Assembly: GCA_001577185.1 (NCBI GenBank)
Contig: LSCM01000036.1
Location: 1 to 9,428, forward strand
Length of the DNA stretch: 9,428 nucleotides
Direction of reading: 5' to 3'
Origin: Cloacimonetes bacterium TCS62
GTDB lineage: Bacteria > Cloacimonadota > Cloacimonadia > Cloacimonadales > TCS61
Numbering within the stretch: the stretch's first letter is position 1; each line of letters starts with the position of its first letter. The notes under the pieces are model-generated. The model was given only the letters and a program-made list of their open reading frames with translations, ran no database searches and was not told the origin of the DNA. Made by a program: the position numbers and the translations under genes. This document shows positions 6,909-9,428 of this stretch, piece by piece.

Positions 6909-8444
6909 TTACTTTTTCAATAAACTTTTACCAGTCATTTCTTTTGGTTTTTTTATGTCTAATATCTCTAAGATTGTTGGGGCAACATCAGCTAAGATAC
7001 CATTTTTGATCTTGGAATAATTATTATCTATTAAAGAAATGACACACGGAACTTTATTTGTAGTATGCGCTGTAAAAATATTTTCATCTTCATCTAACAT
7101 TTTCTCGGCATTACCATGATCAGCGATCAACACAATATTATAATTATTATCTTTGGCTTTGGGAATAATTTCTCCCACACAATTATCAACGCTCTCCACA
7201 GCTTTCACGGTGGCATCAAAATCTCCAGTATGGCCGACCATGTCACAATTAGCAAAATTCGTTACGATTAGCTCATATTTATTTTCATCTAAAGCAGAGA
7301 GTAATTTATCCTTCACTTCCAAAGCACTCATTTCCGGTTGAAGATCGTAGGTTGCAACAGGTGGAGATTTCACCAATATTCTATCTTCATTTTCCAAAGG
7401 TTCCTCTGATCCACCATTAAAGAAAAAAGTGACATGTGCATATTTCTCTGTTTCTGCTAAACGTAATTGATTTAAGTTATTAGATGAGATAACCTCTCCT
7501 AAAATATTCTTAGGTCTAACCAGCTTGAAAGCAATGTCTACGAAAGGCTTGAACTTAACATCATATTCGTTAAAACTAACGTATTTCAGATTCTTGAACG
7601 TATGAGTATCAAATTCTTTAAACTTTGGATTGACTAAACTATTCGTTATTTGACGCATTCTATCTGCTCGAAAATTAAAAGCAATTACAGCATCATCATC
7701 TTCTAACTTTGAAACTGGTTTTCCGTTTTCAATTATAACTTTAGGAATAACAAATTCATCTGTGATATCTTTATCGTAACTAGTTTGAATAGCATTAACA
7801 GGATCAGTGATCTCTTCACCCTTTCCATGGACAATAGCTTGATAACTTAGGGCAATTCGATCCCATCTGGTATCTCGATCCATTACGTAATATCTTCCAC
7901 TTATGGTTGCAATCTTACCAATACCGATCTTAGCTGCTTTCTTTTGAAATTTTTCAATAAAACTCTTTCCGGAATGGGGAAGAGTATCTCTTCCATCCAT
8001 AAAAACATGAAAATATACTTGAGCCAATTTTTGCTGCTTACATAATTTAAGGATAGCCCAAAGATGATCGATATTACTGTGAACATTTCCATCTGATAAC
8101 AATCCGAAAAGATGTAATTTACTCTCATTTTTCTTTACATGATCTATAGCGCTTAGTAGGTTTTTATTCTGGAAAAAACTACCGTCTTTAATTTGTTTTA
8201 AAATAAGTGTATTTAGTTGATGCACGATTCTACCAGCACCAATATTTAGATGACCAACTTCCGAATTTCCCATATCACCATTTAGCAGACCTACTGATCT
8301 TCCGGAGGCTTTAAGCTCACTTTCTGGATTTTGCTGTCTGAATTCATCTATATTAGTTGTTTTAGCAAATTTAATTGCATTTCCTTTTTTAACCTTACTA
8401 TTACCAAATCCATCTAATATTAAAAGTAACAATTTCTTTTTCAT
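6909..8444 (-). CDS. gpmI: 2,3-bisphosphoglycerate-independent phosphoglycerate mutase
   Basis: This 511-residue enzyme interconverts 3- and 2-phosphoglycerate in glycolysis and gluconeogenesis, using two metal ions (usually Mn) and a phosphoserine intermediate in the cytoplasm. All signature residues are present: Asp11 (ILDGFG), nucleophile Ser61 in GDMGNSEVGH, His122 in DGNVHSN, DGRDT (150-154), SGRYYVMDRD with Arg184, FRADR (Arg259, Arg262), Lys334 in AETEKYAHVTFF, Asp401 and His405 in NFANCDMVGHTG, Asp442 and His443 in ADHGNAEKM, and His460. Length is the family norm. The ATG is preceded by GGAG (8453-8450), and a good promoter lies just upstream. It is the first gene of an operon with a membrane protein and an exported esterase, an unusual partnership for this housekeeping enzyme. 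Confidence 0.98.
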   Translation of the reverse strand: MKKKLLLLILDGFGNSKVKKGNAIKFAKTTNIDEFRQQNPESELKASGRSVGLLNGDMGNSEVGHLNIGAGRIVHQLNTLILKQIKDGSFFQNKNLLSAIDHVKKNESKLHLFGLLSDGNVHSNIDHLWAILKLCKQQKLAQVYFHVFMDGRDTLPHSGKSFIEKFQKKAAKIGIGKIATISGRYYVMDRDTRWDRIALSYQAIVHGKGEEITDPVNAIQTSYDKDITDEFVIPKVIIENGKPVSKLEDDDAVIAFNFRADRMRQITNSLVNPKFKEFDTHTFKNLKYVSFNEYDVKFKPFVDIAFKLVRPKNILGEVISSNNLNQLRLAETEKYAHVTFFFNGGSEEPLENEDRILVKSPPVATYDLQPEMSALEVKDKLLSALDENKYELIVTNFANCDMVGHTGDFDATVKAVESVDNCVGEIIPKAKDNNYNIVLIADHGNAEKMLDEDENIFTAHTTNKVPCVISLIDNNYSKIKNGILADVAPTILEILDIKKPKEMTGKSLLKK

Positions 8445-8471
8445 ATATTCTCCACATACATTTAATTATAT

Positions 8472-8501
8472 ATAATATTCTAAGCTATTATTTAGTGTCA
8501 A
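8472..8501 (-). promoter_or_regulatory. Promoter of the gpmI operon
   Basis: Reading leftwards, a perfect -35 TTGACA (8501-8496) is followed after 18 bp by TATTAT (8477-8472), five of six matches to the -10 consensus. Transcription would start near 8465, leaving a leader of about 20 bases with the GGAG ribosome site before the gpmI ATG. This is the best sigma-70-type promoter in the window. Confidence 0.65.
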
Positions 8502-8522
8502 GATAAGAACGTCACTTAAATC

Positions 8523-8578
8523 TTATTTATATTAACCATAAGTTAGAAATCATCAAAATTAATTTTATTTATATTGAC
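8523..8578. repeat. Two 14-bp direct repeats in the divergent promoter region
   Basis: TTATTTATATTAAC (8523-8536) and TTATTTATATTGAC (8565-8578) match at 13 of 14 positions and start 42 bp apart, about four helical turns, so they face the same side of DNA. The second copy includes most of the -35 element of the rrf2-like gene. They could be regulator sites, but in such AT-rich DNA chance is a real alternative. Confidence 0.35.
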
Positions 8579-8602
8579 ATCAAATCCTATTTAGGAATTT
8601 TA
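8574..8602 (+). promoter_or_regulatory. Putative promoter of the Rrf2-cupin unit
   Basis: A perfect TTGACA (8574-8579) stands before the regulator gene. The best spaced -10 candidate is ATTTTA (8597-8602, 17 bp), which is weak. A poor -10 behind a good -35 fits a promoter under control of a repressor or activator, and an inverted repeat lies over it. The -35 is well supported; the -10 is uncertain. Confidence 0.45.
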
Positions 8603-8612
8603 GTACCTAAAT
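8589..8612. promoter_or_regulatory. Inverted repeat, candidate Rrf2 operator
   Basis: ATTTAGG (8589-8595) and CCTAAAT (8606-8612) are perfect inverted 7-bp arms separated by 10 bases. The site covers the expected -10 region and ends 17 bp before the start codon of the Rrf2-family gene. Rrf2 proteins are dimers that bind dyad sites of about this size and often repress their own operons, so this is a plausible autoregulatory operator. That is inferred from position and symmetry only. Confidence 0.5.
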
Positions 8613-8629
8613 GAATATTAGGAGTCTGA

Positions 8630-9043
8630 ATGTCTAGTTTAATAAAGTTCTCGGAGGCTACTTCATTAGCTCTACATAGTTTAGTGTTAATTGTAAATAC
8701 TCCTCAGAAAAGATTGAAAGTGAAGGTTATGGCTAAAAGGTTAAATGCTTCTCAGACGCATTTAGCTAAAGTTATTCAGACTTTAGCCAAATCGAAGATT
8801 GTAAAGTCAGTGAGAGGACCAGCAGGAGGTGTTAAATTAAACACATCTATAGACGATTTAAGTTTTTTAGATATCTATGAAGCAATTGAAGGAGACGTTG
8901 TTAGTTCGACTTGTCCATTTGGAAAAAATAAATGTGTTTTTCAGCACTGTATTTTTGGTAATAAGATTCAGCGAATTTCAGAAGAAATGTACAGAACTTT
9001 TAAAAAAATAAAATTATCAGATTTTAAAGAATTTGATCTGTAA
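8630..9043 (+). CDS. Rrf2-family transcriptional regulator, probable Fe-S type
   Basis: This 137-residue protein is a winged-helix DNA-binding regulator of the Rrf2 family (IscR, NsrR, CymR relatives). The winged helix covers about residues 8-70: ALHSLVLIV, then VMAKRLNASQTHLAKVIQTLAKSKIVKS as the helix-turn-helix, and the wing signature RGPAGGVKL (62-70). Three cysteines follow, Cys95, Cys102 and Cys107 (TCPFGKNKCVFQHC), placed where IscR and NsrR bind an iron-sulfur cluster. The spacing C-x6-C-x4-C differs from the C-x5-C-x5-C of those proteins. It likely senses iron-sulfur status, oxygen, redox or nitric oxide. AGGAG (8620-8624) sets the ATG at 8630. It is divergent from gpmI and lies 11 bp before a cupin gene, its probable operon partner and possible target. 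Confidence 0.92.
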   Translation: MSSLIKFSEATSLALHSLVLIVNTPQKRLKVKVMAKRLNASQTHLAKVIQTLAKSKIVKSVRGPAGGVKLNTSIDDLSFLDIYEAIEGDVVSSTCPFGKNKCVFQHCIFGNKIQRISEEMYRTFKKIKLSDFKEFDL

Positions 9044-9054
9044 AGGAGTAGATT

Positions 9055-9393
9055 ATGAAAACCAGGAATTACATTGATTTAGAGGGTACAAACAATCCGC
9101 ACGGAATTCAATCCAGCAAAATGTATGATAGTGAACATGCACTAATTATGCATCTTTCTCTAAAAGCTGGTCAGCAATTAAAACCCCATATAACGCCGGT
9201 CGATGTGGCATTTTATGTATTGGAAGGAGAACCAACGATTTTGGTAGGAGATGAGAAGGTTCAGGTAAAAAAAGACGATATTATTGAAAGTCCCAAAGAC
9301 ATCGTGCATTGTATTTATAATGATACCGACAGCGATGTACGAGTGCTGGTTATGAAACTTCCCAAACCGACTGCAAAGACGGTATTTGTGTAA
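9055..9393 (+). CDS. Small cupin-domain protein
   Basis: This 112-residue protein is a single conserved beta-barrel (cupin). Motif 1 is seen at residues 39-65 (GQQLKPHITPVDVAFYVLEGEP to LVG) and motif 2 around DIIESPKDIVHCIYN (75-89). His45 and His85 are present, but the second His of the usual HxH is Thr47 and the usual Glu of motif 1 is missing. A metal site with fewer protein ligands is possible, and so is a small-molecule-binding role without metal. The HxTPVDV form is, as I recall, a recurring subtype of small cupins and not damage. AAGGAG overlaps the end of the regulator gene and sets the ATG at 9055, so the two are co-expressed. The reaction or ligand is unknown. Confidence 0.85.
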   Translation: MKTRNYIDLEGTNNPHGIQSSKMYDSEHALIMHLSLKAGQQLKPHITPVDVAFYVLEGEPTILVGDEKVQVKKDDIIESPKDIVHCIYNDTDSDVRVLVMKLPKPTAKTVFV

Positions 9394-9401
9394 ATATGGA
9401 G

Positions 9402-9422
9402 TGCATTAACCGTGTTAATGCA
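9402..9422. other. Perfect palindromic hairpin after the cupin gene
   Basis: TGCATTAAC (9402-9410) and GTTAATGCA (9414-9422) form a perfect 9-bp stem with a 3-base loop, starting 9 bp after the cupin stop codon. It could be a transcription terminator, but the bases that follow (AAACGA) are not a T-tract, and the window ends there. A 21-bp dyad of this kind could equally be an operator for a gene further right; its TGCATT/AATGCA arms recall part of the NsrR-type site. Confidence 0.45.
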
Positions 9423-9428
9423 AAACGA

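Noticed and set aside
6052..8128. Short frames opposite the membrane-protein, esterase and gpmI genes, and a 75-residue minus-strand frame inside gpmI
   Set aside because: Overlap with gpmI and its neighbours, whose catalytic motifs are intact, makes them non-coding.

Overview
The window comes from an AT-rich bacterium, roughly one third GC by eye. It has strong GGAG-type ribosome binding sites, the standard genetic code and tightly packed transcription units. Nothing in it fixes the phylum. An exported esterase with a signal peptide, an Fe-S type Rrf2 regulator and a cofactor-independent phosphoglycerate mutase would suit an anaerobic diderm such as a Cloacimonadota-like lineage, but that is a guess from general appearance.

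Layout, left to right. Positions 1-254 hold a 114-bp tandem repeat: two full copies differing at one base, plus the first 26 bp of a third. The array abuts the 3' end of a complete tmRNA gene (ssrA, minus strand, 612 down to 259), which encodes its own CCA and the tag ANDNFALAA. Next, on the minus strand, is a three-gene glycosyltransferase operon (4830 down to 696) whose reading frames overlap by 4 bp and 1 bp, so they are probably translationally coupled. In order of transcription these are a GT-A-fold glycosyltransferase-like protein, a second GT-A-like protein fused to a C-terminal cyclic-nucleotide-binding (CAP_ED) domain, and a GT4-family GT-B glycosyltransferase. A 137-bp gap separates them from a second minus-strand operon (8444 down to 4968): gpmI, a small single-pass membrane protein of unknown function, and a secreted alpha/beta-hydrolase (esterase-like) carrying a PDZ domain. 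A 185-bp divergent promoter region follows. It leads on the plus strand to an Rrf2-family regulator with three cysteines placed for an iron-sulfur cluster, and then a small cupin protein. The window ends just after a perfect 9-bp-stem palindrome behind the cupin gene.

Functional reading. The three glycosyltransferases probably act in one surface-glycan or glycolipid pathway. The middle enzyme carries a ligand-sensor-type domain in which the phosphate-binding cassette has lost its usual Gly and Arg, so it may sense something else or serve a structural role. The Rrf2-cupin pair looks like a small redox- or NO-responsive unit that may repress itself through an inverted repeat over its promoter. 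The most unusual items are the glycosyltransferase-CAP_ED fusion, the tandem repeat beside ssrA, and the exported esterase-PDZ protein encoded with a glycolytic enzyme.
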